Assembly (NCBI RefSeq): GCF_900129665.1
Contig: NZ_FQWL01000003.1
Coordinates: forward strand, 1-64,000
From: Flagellimonas flava
GTDB lineage: Bacteria > Bacteroidota > Bacteroidia > Flavobacteriales > Flavobacteriaceae
DNA: 64,000 nucleotides
Direction of reading: 5' to 3'
The notes beneath the pieces are model-generated. The model made no database searches, had not been told where the DNA came from, and saw only the letters and a list, made by a program, of their open reading frames with translations. The position numbers and the translations under genes are program-made. Shown here piece after piece: positions 18,380 to 26,582 of the stretch. Every line of letters starts with the position of its first letter. Positions within the stretch are counted from its first letter, which is position 1.

Positions 18380-18476
18380 GATTGGTGATATTAGCTATCC
18401 GGCATTTAAACTCCTGTAATATGACTTACAAGTTGTTAAAATGTTACAAGATTATTTGAAATTTTTTGTTAAATGA

Positions 18477-19589
18477 TTAGTTGGCTTCTTCTTCGTCCTC
18501 GACCGCATTCCAGATTTTGACGTTATCCTCTGCCGAAAGTCCAGATTTCACCTCAACAAAGATGCCATCACTGATGCCCAGTTCCACATCCTTGCGTTCA
18601 AATTGCTGCTCTGAGGTTTCTATCTCCACATAGGGTTCTTTGGTCTCCCCATCAAATTGCACCAAGGCCTCTTTCAGGGCCAAAACACTGTCTGCACGTG
18701 CCAAGATAATGGACGCATTGGCACTAAGCCCAGCTCGAATAAATATAGAATCCTGTTTTTTCAAAGTGCCTTTTATCTCGAATTGTATAGCTCCATTCTC
18801 TTCTTTTCCCTTTGGTGCGATATAATCCAAAACCGCATCAAAAATTTGGTCCTCGATGGCCCCAACAGTAATTTCCAATGGAAGGTCTTCCTTGATTTTA
18901 CCCACTTCGGACTCATCCACCATCCCTTCAAAAATCATTTTTTCCACATCGGCCACGGCGGCAATTGTAGTCCCCTCATTGAAATTGTTGCTTTCAATAA
19001 CCTGGTTCCCTACTTCCACAGGTACTTCCAGCACCATTCCGCTGACCGTGGATTTTATAAGGGTGTTTGCTGCATTTCTAAACCCGCTCGTAGTACCCGT
19101 ATTTACAATATCGTACCGTTTGTTGGCCGCTCCATAGGACTGTTTGGCCTGATCATAGGCCACTTGCGCACGTTCTAGATCCGCTTTGGAAATAACCCCC
19201 TTATTAAAAAGTGAAAGTTGTCTCTCATAGTTCCGTTTTTGGTCGTCCAAATTGATTTTGGCCTCATCAATCGAGTTTCTGGCATCATTAAGAGCATTTA
19301 GATTGGGCACTACCTTGATCTTGGCCAATAAATCGCCCGACTTCACATAATCCCCTCCTTCTACATAAATCTCTTCAATTACTCCTGAAATGTTGGGTTT
19401 GATCAACACCTCCTCCAGGGGAAGTATACTGCCCGTGGCCACAGCCTTTTTGATAATGTTCTGTTTGGACGGTTTTTCCGTCTCGTATACCACTGGGTCT
19501 TCAGAATTCTTTTGGTACAGATAGTACATGGAGCCCCCGAACACAATGACGATGAGCAAAAGAATGATAATGGTTACTGACTTTTTCAT
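18477..19589 (-). CDS. Periplasmic adaptor (membrane fusion protein, MacA/HlyD-like), first copy
   Basis: Paralogue of the adaptor at 14043-15155, with the same 370-residue length and domain order: N-terminal anchor (5-25), lipoyl half (EVLIKPNISGVIEEIYV), coiled-coil hairpin (about 95-160), second lipoyl half, and barrel domain. The C-terminal acidic tail (VEDEEEAN) differs. It follows the permease at 19622-20881 by 32 bases. The order permease, permease, adaptor in this half and permease, permease, adaptor again after the ATPase shows a tandem duplication of a three-gene unit. Confidence 0.95.
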   Translation of the reverse strand: MKKSVTIIILLLIVIVFGGSMYYLYQKNSEDPVVYETEKPSKQNIIKKAVATGSILPLEEVLIKPNISGVIEEIYVEGGDYVKSGDLLAKIKVVPNLNALNDARNSIDEAKINLDDQKRNYERQLSLFNKGVISKADLERAQVAYDQAKQSYGAANKRYDIVNTGTTSGFRNAANTLIKSTVSGMVLEVPVEVGNQVIESNNFNEGTTIAAVADVEKMIFEGMVDESEVGKIKEDLPLEITVGAIEDQIFDAVLDYIAPKGKEENGAIQFEIKGTLKKQDSIFIRAGLSANASIILARADSVLALKEALVQFDGETKEPYVEIETSEQQFERKDVELGISDGIFVEVKSGLSAEDNVKIWNAVEDEEEAN

Positions 19590-19621
19590 TTTGATTATTA
19601 TAGTTATTTGATTGATATATT

Positions 19622-20881
19622 TTATTCGGTTCTCAAGGCTTCTATGGGTCTCACCCGGATGGCGCTATTGGCTGGAATAAACCCGGCCAATAATCCCGAT
19701 ACCATTAAAATCATCAGTGCCCCGCTGACCACACCAACACTAACACTTGGGCTGATGAACATGTCGACTGGCCCCACACTATCCAATAGGGAATTGATAC
19801 CATAAATGACCAAGGTGCCAAAAATAATTCCTGTCATTCCGGAAATGATGGTCAAGAAAATGGACTCCATGAGTATTTGTTTTTTAATGGACCAAGGTTG
19901 TTCGCCCAGTGCTCTCCGAATCCCAATTTCCTTGGTTCGTTCCTTAACCACAATAAGCATAATATTGCTTACCCCAATGATTCCCGAAAGCAAGACCATA
20001 ATTCCCACTAGATAGGCGATTGCCTTGAGTCCCACGAACAGACTCTCCACCCGGTTGAACTGCTCATACAAATCAAAATACCCTATGGCCCTATTGTCCT
20101 CAGGGTGTATCTTGTGGCGATTCTTCATGACCCCAATAATATCTTCCTTAAGTTGGGAAATGGAACTTCCGTCATGTGCTGTTATGGCCATCCAACCCAC
20201 ATCTTCCCCTCGATTAAACGCCTGTGAAAACGAGGTGAAAGGGACGAAAATCTCCTTCTGCGCTTCCTCTCCATCACCATCATTATTCTTCTTCTTATAC
20301 GTTCCGATGACCATAAAATTGACTCCTTGAATCTTGATGTAGGTACCTAAAACCTCCTCACCCTTTTCATAAAGTTCTGATTTTACCCCTTGGCCAATGA
20401 CCGCTACTTTTCGTTTGGCCTTGATATCATTGTGGTTGATAAAACGACCAGAGGTGACTGTCATGGGGTCTTGATTGATGATCTCTGGATAATCCCCATA
20501 TACATTATAGGCTCCAACCCGGATACCACGGATTACATTCCCTCCGCCCCTAAATCCTCCCAATTGGTTTCTGGGGGATATAAATTTCAGGTTGGGCACA
20601 TTGTCCCAAATCGCTTGAACGTCACTTACCTTGAATTCAAAAACCCTATCCTTCGGAAGTCCCTCATAGGGTTTAGTAGTTCTGCGGGTCCACATGAACA
20701 TGGTATTGGTGGCAATATCGCCAAAGTCTGCGCGAATACCATTTTCAAAGCCCTTTCCCGCCGCCAAGAGGACGATTAGGATAAAAATACCCCAACACAC
20801 CCCGAAAGCGGTCAAGATGGTCCGGCCAATATTGCTGGTGAGGACCTCTAAAATTTCCCGCCATCTATCCCTGTTGAACAT
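19622..20881 (-). CDS. MacB-like ABC transporter permease (FtsX-type), copy 1b
   Basis: The 419 residues have the MacB permease layout: helix at about 18-40, periplasmic domain at about 50-280 and three terminal helices bracketing the cytoplasmic VKERTKEIGIRRALGEQP motif. It ends in IRVRPIEALRTE, almost the same as the tail of its likely paralogue at 15197-16453. No nucleotide-binding domain is present. It lies 23 bases after the first permease gene and 32 before the first adaptor gene, so all are one transcript. The pair of unlike permeases suggests a heterodimeric transmembrane unit. Confidence 0.93.
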   Translation of the reverse strand: MFNRDRWREILEVLTSNIGRTILTAFGVCWGIFILIVLLAAGKGFENGIRADFGDIATNTMFMWTRRTTKPYEGLPKDRVFEFKVSDVQAIWDNVPNLKFISPRNQLGGFRGGGNVIRGIRVGAYNVYGDYPEIINQDPMTVTSGRFINHNDIKAKRKVAVIGQGVKSELYEKGEEVLGTYIKIQGVNFMVIGTYKKKNNDGDGEEAQKEIFVPFTSFSQAFNRGEDVGWMAITAHDGSSISQLKEDIIGVMKNRHKIHPEDNRAIGYFDLYEQFNRVESLFVGLKAIAYLVGIMVLLSGIIGVSNIMLIVVKERTKEIGIRRALGEQPWSIKKQILMESIFLTIISGMTGIIFGTLVIYGINSLLDSVGPVDMFISPSVSVGVVSGALMILMVSGLLAGFIPANSAIRVRPIEALRTE

Positions 20882-20904
20882 AGTTATTCTCGTTTAATGA
20901 TTGG

Positions 20905-22149
20905 TTATTCATCTCTCAAGGATTCTATTACCTGTACCCTTGCGGCCCTTAATGCGGGAACGAGTCCTGCTATTGCACCGGCCACTACCAAAACCATTAC
21001 GGTGGTAAAGGCCACATTAAAGTTTACCGAAGGATTAACCACATAATCAATCTGCACATGGGGGCCAACGATTTCCAACAACAACATACTAAAAATCAAA
21101 CCGGAAAACCCTGAAATTGCGGTCACAAAAACGGACTCATGCAGAATCATCCCTACGATGGACCAAGGTTTGGCCCCCAAGGCTTTTCGTATCCCAATCT
21201 CGCGGGTACGCTCCTTGACCACAATGAGCATAATATTGCTTACCCCAACCACTCCTGCTATAATGGTACACACGCCCACAAACCAGAAAAATATTTTCAT
21301 GTTGTTGGTAATTCCATAGTAACGCTTGGCCTCTTCCATAGCACTCCAAACCCGAACTCCCGAATCATCTTCCGGAGCAACCACATGCTCTTCCTTTAAG
21401 TATTTTCGAAGGTTTTCCTTGAAAGTAACTGCTTGCGCCACAGCCTGGTCAAAATTTTCTACTGGTGGCAATGTATAGGTCAATGTGTTCAACTTGTCAT
21501 TTCCATTGAAGACACGTTGCGCCGTAGTAATGGGGATATAAATACGTTCTTCTTCCCGTTCGTTTTGTTCGTTGAACACTCCAATTATGGTGAAGCGAAT
21601 ACCTGAGATCTCTATGGCCTCCCCTATAGGAGTTTCCACTTCCTTAAATACGTCTTGTTTGATTTTCTTACCGATAACGGCCACCTTTCCCAGTGAAATC
21701 TCATCCTTATAATTCACAAAACGTCCCTCTATGGTCGATACGCCCTCAATAAACTGGAACTCAGATGAAATCCCTTGGATGCCGTAAACCAATGCCTCAT
21801 TTCCATAGTTAATCGTTACATTATTTACGAATACCCTTGGGGATTCATATTCAATGTCTTCCTTGAACATTCTTCCGGCCGTTTCATAGTCCTCGTTCTT
21901 AAACTGTATTCTTCGGCCTGGATTCAATCCTTTATAGGCTTTGGAAGTGGTTTCGGGCCATGCCCATACACTTGTGGTGGCATCTTGTTTAAATTCATGC
22001 TCAATGCCATTGCGCATACCTTGGCCAAAACCCAATAAAATAACAAGGATAAATATGCCCGAGGCCACGGAGAGCCCGGTCAAAAACGTACGGAGTTTGT
22101 TCTTCCGTATGGTGTCAAATATTTCTTGCCACCTTTCAATGTCGAACAT
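20905..22149 (-). CDS. MacB-like ABC transporter permease (FtsX-type), copy 1a; first gene of the efflux operon
   Basis: The 414 residues start with MFDIERWQEIFDTIRKNKLR and a membrane helix, then a periplasmic MacB-PCD domain, then three helices with VVKERTREIGIRKALGAKP. It ends in ARVQVIESLRDE. It resembles the permease at 16456-17685 most closely. As the first gene of the operon it follows a 114-base leader with a 14-bp inverted repeat at 22177-22190. The substrate is unknown; MacAB relatives export macrolides, heme precursors, peptides or lipoproteins, so no substrate should be assumed. Confidence 0.93.
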   Translation of the reverse strand: MFDIERWQEIFDTIRKNKLRTFLTGLSVASGIFILVILLGFGQGMRNGIEHEFKQDATTSVWAWPETTSKAYKGLNPGRRIQFKNEDYETAGRMFKEDIEYESPRVFVNNVTINYGNEALVYGIQGISSEFQFIEGVSTIEGRFVNYKDEISLGKVAVIGKKIKQDVFKEVETPIGEAIEISGIRFTIIGVFNEQNEREEERIYIPITTAQRVFNGNDKLNTLTYTLPPVENFDQAVAQAVTFKENLRKYLKEEHVVAPEDDSGVRVWSAMEEAKRYYGITNNMKIFFWFVGVCTIIAGVVGVSNIMLIVVKERTREIGIRKALGAKPWSIVGMILHESVFVTAISGFSGLIFSMLLLEIVGPHVQIDYVVNPSVNFNVAFTTVMVLVVAGAIAGLVPALRAARVQVIESLRDE

Positions 22150-22176
22150 GCTGGTTGGTGTTTGATGATTGATGAA

Positions 22177-22190
22177 ATACGCAAGCGTAT
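22177..22190. promoter_or_regulatory. Inverted repeat in the leader of the efflux operon
   Basis: ATACGC-AA-GCGTAT, with perfect 6-base arms, sits 28 bases upstream of the first permease start. Its size fits a site for a dimeric repressor, but no regulator gene is adjacent, so the role is a guess. It may also be chance. Confidence 0.35.
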
Positions 22191-22263
22191 GTTAATAAGA
22201 CAGTAACTAAAATATTATGTTACACCCAAACCAGAAAAAAAATGTTAAAATTTTTAAGAAACC

Positions 22264-22539
22264 TTAGCCACGAAGCTTCTTGTACACAAAAAAGAACAGT
22301 CCTGCCACCAAAATATATGGGATTGCCATTAGGTAAACGATTCCATTATTAATTCCTTCGGCAGTATTTCCACTAGCCTCACTTTCCACTACAGCACGAC
22401 ACATAGCACACTGCGCTTCCATAAATTGTGGGAAGAGAAAAAGTAAAGCTACCCATACAAAAATGCCACTCCGTATTGATGATTTTATCGGGATGCACCT
22501 GCGAAAAGAAAAACCGGATTTTAAGCCTTTAGTGTACAT
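22264..22539 (-). CDS. Small membrane protein with a CxxC motif in the oxidase-assembly cluster
   Basis: The 91 residues hold a hydrophobic segment at about 25-40 that may be a cleavable signal (ends FMEAQ), then a CAMCRAV motif with two cysteines near residues 44-47, and a C-terminal membrane helix (about 68-87) with a basic tail. The start codon overlaps the end of the DUF420 gene by 11 bases, which couples it to the oxidase-assembly operon. The CxxC could be a thiol-redox or metal site facing the periplasm; this is inference from position and motif. I do not recognise a named family, although similar genes follow SCO1/DUF420 in other flavobacteria as far as I recall. Confidence 0.75.
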   Translation of the reverse strand: MYTKGLKSGFSFRRCIPIKSSIRSGIFVWVALLFLFPQFMEAQCAMCRAVVESEASGNTAEGINNGIVYLMAIPYILVAGLFFFVYKKLRG

Positions 22540-23065
22540 AATAAGGTGAAATCATAAGGTATACAACTACTCCAGTTACCGCAACATATAACCAGATGGG
22601 AAAGGTAAACTTGGCCCATTTTCTATGCTTTGCATAGTCACCTAAATAAGCTTTGGAATAGGTAATCAAAACCAAGGGTATTACCAAAATGGACAGGGCA
22701 ATATGGGTTATTAAAATAAAGAAGTAGATATACTGCACAAAACCATCACCTCCAAATTTGGTGCTTTCCGAAGTCATGTGATAGGCCACATACATCACCA
22801 AGAACAAGGCTGAAAGCACAATACATGTTGTCATCAGCTTTTGGTGCAATTCCCGTTTTCCATTTTTTATGGATACCACCGCCCAAACCAACAAAATTGC
22901 AGTAATCCCATTTATTCCAGCATAGATTGGCGGCAAAAATGACAATGGCTCCGCATCTGGAATCTTATATCCGAACAGCAAAGCAACCACTAAGGGTATT
23001 ACAACCGATACCACCGCTATCCATCTATTAAAACGTTTTTCCCTTAATGCAACTTGTTCGCTCAT
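22529..23065 (-). CDS. DUF420 integral membrane protein (cytochrome oxidase assembly type)
   Basis: The 178 residues form five predicted membrane helices with the conserved histidines of the DUF420/CtaM-like family (HQKLMTTC, YHMTSE, THIALS and KHRKWAKF). In firmicutes a DUF420 protein is needed for assembly of the aa3 oxidase. The gene sits in the same cluster as SCO1 and the oxidase subunits, which supports such a role here. Its start overlaps the SCO1 stop by 4 bases. Confidence 0.88.
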   Translation of the reverse strand: MSEQVALREKRFNRWIAVVSVVIPLVVALLFGYKIPDAEPLSFLPPIYAGINGITAILLVWAVVSIKNGKRELHQKLMTTCIVLSALFLVMYVAYHMTSESTKFGGDGFVQYIYFFILITHIALSILVIPLVLITYSKAYLGDYAKHRKWAKFTFPIWLYVAVTGVVVYLMISPYYVH

Positions 23066-23808
23066 TCTTCCAGCAGTAATTTTTTAATATCCTCTTTCAG
23101 CATGGTGATCTGTTGAGGTTCTCCCTCCTTGTTCACTCCTTGTTTTTCAGTTATCGTTCCCCGATAGTAGATCAGCGGGTTACCATTTTCATCATCTCTT
23201 GAACGGATATAGCCTTCCTTATCCACCAGGGCAAACATCCCGGAATGTTCAAACCCGCCAGGAGCATCCTCTACTTCGTTCGCTACAATATAAAACCCTT
23301 CCTGGGCCAGTTTATATATAGCATCCCTATCCCCGGTTAAAAAGTTCCAATCTTTATCGTTCACGCCATAGCCTTCGGCATACTTTTTTAGTATGGACGG
23401 GGTATCGTACCGCGGATTTATGGTAAAGGAAGCCACCCCAAAATCTGGATATTCTTCAAAGGTGTTTTGGAGTTCCACCAAATTCTTGGTCATAATTGGG
23501 CAGATGGTAGGACAGGTGGTAAAAAAGAACTCCACCAAATACACCTTTCCCAAATAATCCTTTTCGCTAACAAGAATGCTATCCTGATTTAGAAAGGAAA
23601 AGCTTGGCACTCTTCTCTTCTTTCCATTGCTGACCACAAACCCCAGCTTTTTTTGGATGTTGGCAACACTCATTCTATCGGTTTCCACCATGGAACCCTC
23701 TTTGAGCTTTTTTGAAATTTCGTGTATCGCGAAAATTCCAAAAACCAAAACCACTGCGGACACCCATACGTAGGTGTACTTCTTTTTACTTGTTGCTCCT
23801 GTCGGCAT
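23062..23808 (-). CDS. SCO1/SenC-family copper chaperone
   Basis: SCO proteins deliver copper to, or reduce, the CuA site of cytochrome oxidase subunit II. The 248 residues include an N-terminal membrane anchor (12-28) and a thioredoxin fold in the periplasm with the copper motif CPTIC (Cys99, Cys103) and the third ligand His188 in FEHSGMF. This is a complete metal site. The start overlaps the end of the cysteine-free SCO-like gene by 23 bases, so the two are made together and may act as a pair. Confidence 0.95.
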   Translation of the reverse strand: MPTGATSKKKYTYVWVSAVVLVFGIFAIHEISKKLKEGSMVETDRMSVANIQKKLGFVVSNGKKRRVPSFSFLNQDSILVSEKDYLGKVYLVEFFFTTCPTICPIMTKNLVELQNTFEEYPDFGVASFTINPRYDTPSILKKYAEGYGVNDKDWNFLTGDRDAIYKLAQEGFYIVANEVEDAPGGFEHSGMFALVDKEGYIRSRDDENGNPLIYYRGTITEKQGVNKEGEPQQITMLKEDIKKLLLEE

Positions 23809-24421
23809 TGTTTTTCTTTAAGGCGAGACGATATTCTGCCAAAATAATCTTGACATCGTCTTCCATTTTGTTGTTGAGTTCGGCCACTGAGGTGGTATTA
23901 AAGCCGTATTTGGTCCCTTCGTCCTCATCATCATTTCTGCCACGGAGGTTTCGATCCTTGTCGATGATGAAGACATAACTGGTTCCCAAGTCCGAATCCA
24001 GTTTTATGTTGCTCTTCAGTTGGTTGAAAATGGAGGTGATCTCATCCGTGGTCCCAAAGGCAAAATTCCATTTCTTAATTTCGGATAGCTTACCCAGTTC
24101 CTTTTTGAGATCCTCTACTTTTTTCTCCTCTCCTTTTGGCACCAGCATAACGATCTGAAAATCCTTGAACTTCCCGAAGCGTTTATAAATCTTCTGATTT
24201 AGGTTAAAGGCATTTCCCTGTTTAAGATCAATATTGGTTCCTAAGAACCCCAGAATGGTAATCTGGTCATTAAAGGTGGCACCACCTTCAAAATGGGCTA
24301 TATCAGAAATATTTTCCGTTAGGATGGGAAGTCTCCCAAAGTTGTTCACCCCTGAAGCAAAGAACAGATAGGCCACTAAGGGAAAGACAAAAAGAATGAG
24401 TAAAACAGAGGCCTTTTTCAT
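23786..24421 (-). CDS. SCO-like thioredoxin-fold membrane protein without cysteines
   Basis: The 211 residues begin with a membrane anchor (5-22) and then resemble the SCO/thioredoxin fold: a strand ITILGFLGTN where SCO1 has its CxxxC loop, an alternating helix-strand body and the YVFIIDKDRNLRGR strand that matches the SCO1 ALVDKEGYIRSR region. There is no cysteine anywhere in the protein, so the copper and redox motif is lost. The gene overlaps SCO1 by 23 bases. It is probably a structural or regulatory partner in oxidase assembly; the assignment of fold is my inference from pattern, not a search result. Confidence 0.75.
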   Translation of the reverse strand: MKKASVLLILFVFPLVAYLFFASGVNNFGRLPILTENISDIAHFEGGATFNDQITILGFLGTNIDLKQGNAFNLNQKIYKRFGKFKDFQIVMLVPKGEEKKVEDLKKELGKLSEIKKWNFAFGTTDEITSIFNQLKSNIKLDSDLGTSYVFIIDKDRNLRGRNDDEDEGTKYGFNTTSVAELNNKMEDDVKIILAEYRLALKKNNADRSNK

Positions 24422-24439
24422 GTGAACTTTGCTGAGTGC

Positions 24440-24475
24440 AAAAATAAAAAAAGACGGTCAAGAAACCGCCTTTTA
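24440..24475 (-). terminator. Hairpin with T-tract between subunit IV and the SCO-like gene
   Basis: On the minus strand GGCGGT pairs with ACCGTC (one wobble) around a 6-base loop and is followed by seven T residues and then a further T-rich stretch. It lies just 20 bases ahead of the ATG at 24421, so it would split the oxidase operon unless transcription reads through. Confidence 0.65.
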
Positions 24476-24499
24476 AAATTGTTAATACTTGTCAATTTG

Positions 24500-24883
24500 C
24501 TAGAAATTCCAAGCTAGAAAACCTTCCTTGAACACGGTATAAATATAGTCCGCTTCAAAAAGTAGGATGAAAATCAAATAGCAAATCAAGAATATGGGTG
24601 TCCAAACGATGGCCCTTCGCAATGAACTTCTTTCATCACGCAAGTGCATAAAATCCCAAGCAATATAATAGGCTTTCACCAAGGTAAGGATGATGAAAAT
24701 CCAGTTGAGGAGTTTCATCCCAATAAAATAGGTCTTTGTTAAGAACTCTGGCTTGGTAATACCCAAGGCCACCTCCACAGCCGTGACTATGGTAAGGAAA
24801 ATTAGTACGCCCCAAATTTTTTGGATGTTGGACTTAAACTTTACAAGTCCCCTAAAAATTTCAAGTTTATGTTCGTGTGCCAT
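24500..24883 (-). CDS. Cytochrome c oxidase subunit IV family protein
   Basis: The 127 residues carry three membrane helices (about 22-40, 52-70 and 88-110) with the family pattern of the prokaryotic COX4 superfamily, including a HLRDERSSLR loop. This small subunit stabilises heme-copper oxidases in the inner membrane. It follows the subunit III gene by 46 bases. A hairpin terminator comes right after it. Confidence 0.88.
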   Translation of the reverse strand: MAHEHKLEIFRGLVKFKSNIQKIWGVLIFLTIVTAVEVALGITKPEFLTKTYFIGMKLLNWIFIILTLVKAYYIAWDFMHLRDERSSLRRAIVWTPIFLICYLIFILLFEADYIYTVFKEGFLAWNF

Positions 24884-24929
24884 GCTTTATTGTTTTGTAA
24901 GATTCCCTCTCTGGGAATACCATAAAAAT

Positions 24930-25904
24930 TTATACCAAGTAGAAGAATGTAAATACGAATACCCAGACCAAATCCACAAAGTGCCAATACAGTCCAACCT
25001 TTTCTACCATTTCATAATGTCCCCTACGCTCATAGGTTCCCAAAATGATATTGAAAAAGATGATCACATTGATCACAACCCCGGAGAATACGTGAAACCC
25101 GTGAAATCCTGTGATGAAAAAGAAGAAGTCCGCGAACAAACGGCTTCCATATTCGTTTCGGATAAGGTTAGCACCTTCAACCACAAGGGCCGCATCCTTT
25201 AATTTGGCCAAGGAGGCACTTCTATCCAAAACGGTTTTCTCACCTTCCTCGTTGATCGTTTCGGTACGAATCAGGATATTTGGAGAGGTTTTAAAACCTT
25301 CTACCACTTCATTTAGGGAGAAGGACGTTTTATAGCCTTCGTCCATATACCAAACCCCTTCGCTCTTCACGTGCTTTACCCTATCCTCAGGTAAAGTCTT
25401 GGCAAAATCGGCCAGGGCAGCCCGCTTACCGGTTTCGGCATTTACGAATTGAAGGATCCTACCACCTTTTGTTTCTATGGCTCCATAATCGCCTTTAATA
25501 AAAGTAGCCCATTCCCAAGCCTGCGAGCCCACGAAAATGGCACCTCCAATAATGGTAAGGAACATATATAGGATAACCTTCTTTTGCATCATTTTATGAC
25601 CTGCATCCACAGCCAATACCATGGTTACGGAAGACATGATCAGAATAAATGTCATAAAGGCCACGTAGTACATGGGGAAATTCCCGTGGAAGAAAGGAAC
25701 GTGGGTGAACACCTCATCGGCAATGGGCCAAGTCTCAATAAACTTAAACCTGGAAAAACCGTAGGAAACCAAGAATCCAGAGAAGGTCAAGGCATCCGAG
25801 ACGATAAAAAACCACATCATCATTTTTCCATAACTGGCATTCAGCGGGCGATTTCCGCCTCCCCAAACGCTTTCTTCAGTACCGGTAGTCACCGTTGTAT
25901 CCAT
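24930..25904 (-). CDS. Cytochrome c oxidase subunit III with a large inserted domain
   Basis: The seven-helix subunit III fold is recognisable from residues 25-135 (WFFIVSDALTF, the HVPFFHGNFPMYY region) and 255-324 (FITGFHGFHVFSG, GLYWHFVDLVWVFVF with the conserved WHFVDLVW). Between them, at about 136-255, sits a hydrophilic insertion of some 120 residues with a lysine- and glutamate-rich composition; ordinary subunits lack it. The whole protein has 324 residues. It follows the second subunit III gene by 92 bases. The pairing of two unlike subunit III genes next to each other is discussed in the findings. Confidence 0.9.
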   Translation of the reverse strand: MDTTVTTGTEESVWGGGNRPLNASYGKMMMWFFIVSDALTFSGFLVSYGFSRFKFIETWPIADEVFTHVPFFHGNFPMYYVAFMTFILIMSSVTMVLAVDAGHKMMQKKVILYMFLTIIGGAIFVGSQAWEWATFIKGDYGAIETKGGRILQFVNAETGKRAALADFAKTLPEDRVKHVKSEGVWYMDEGYKTSFSLNEVVEGFKTSPNILIRTETINEEGEKTVLDRSASLAKLKDAALVVEGANLIRNEYGSRLFADFFFFITGFHGFHVFSGVVINVIIFFNIILGTYERRGHYEMVEKVGLYWHFVDLVWVFVFTFFYLV

Positions 25905-25996
25905 ATAAAAGGTCGTTTTAATAAAACTTTAGCAAAAATACATCTTTTGCCGTATTGAAAAAGACAAAGTGCAATGAAAACTACTTCAATAAAAAT

Positions 25997-26578
25997 TTAT
26001 TTCACCAAATACATAAAAAGTATGAGGTATACCCATAAAATATCCAAGAAATGCCAGAATGTGGCACCCAATTCCATACCCAACATATTTCCGGGCAGAT
26101 ATTTGCCCCTGAGCTGCTGTACCAATACCGTGAGCAAGGAAATAAGCCCCGCCACTACGTGGACAATATGCACCGCCGCGATCAAAAACACATAGGACAT
26201 TTTTATGTTGCTGGTGGGGCCCGTAAAATAGTAGCCGTTGTCCAACATTTGCGAAAAGCCAACAAACTGCACCACAATAAAGGTAATCCCCAAAGCCAAG
26301 GTCAGCAGCAATAGCATGGTCGCCCTCTTCTGTTCGTTTCTGGCCACCGACTGTTTCGCAAAAAAGTAAGTGAAACTGCTTATGATTATGATGGCTGTAC
26401 TCACCAAAAAAGCCTGGGGCAAATCCAAATCACTGATCCAATCTTCCCGTTTGGAACTTACAATATAGGCACTTGTCCATCCGGCAAACCCCATGATCAG
26501 GCTCACAATTCCGAACCAAAGCATCATCTTCTTGGCGCGCCTGTTCTTTACTTCAATATCCACTTCGGTCAAATCCAT
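25997..26578 (-). CDS. Heme-copper oxidase subunit III (short form)
   Basis: I use the ATG at 26578 (MDLTEVDIE); a TTG frame four codons longer would run into the heme O synthase stop. The 193 residues form five predicted helices with the family motif AAVHIVHVVAGL, and end GATFWHFLDILWVYLILF, matching the conserved WHFxDxxW block. Subunit III binds lipids and helps keep the oxidase stable; it is not catalytic. The stop of cyoE (26583-26585) lies just upstream, so the genes are cotranscribed. Confidence 0.92.
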   Translation of the reverse strand: MDLTEVDIEVKNRRAKKMMLWFGIVSLIMGFAGWTSAYIVSSKREDWISDLDLPQAFLVSTAIIIISSFTYFFAKQSVARNEQKRATMLLLLTLALGITFIVVQFVGFSQMLDNGYYFTGPTSNIKMSYVFLIAAVHIVHVVAGLISLLTVLVQQLRGKYLPGNMLGMELGATFWHFLDILWVYLILFMYLVK

Positions 26579-26582
26579 ATTC

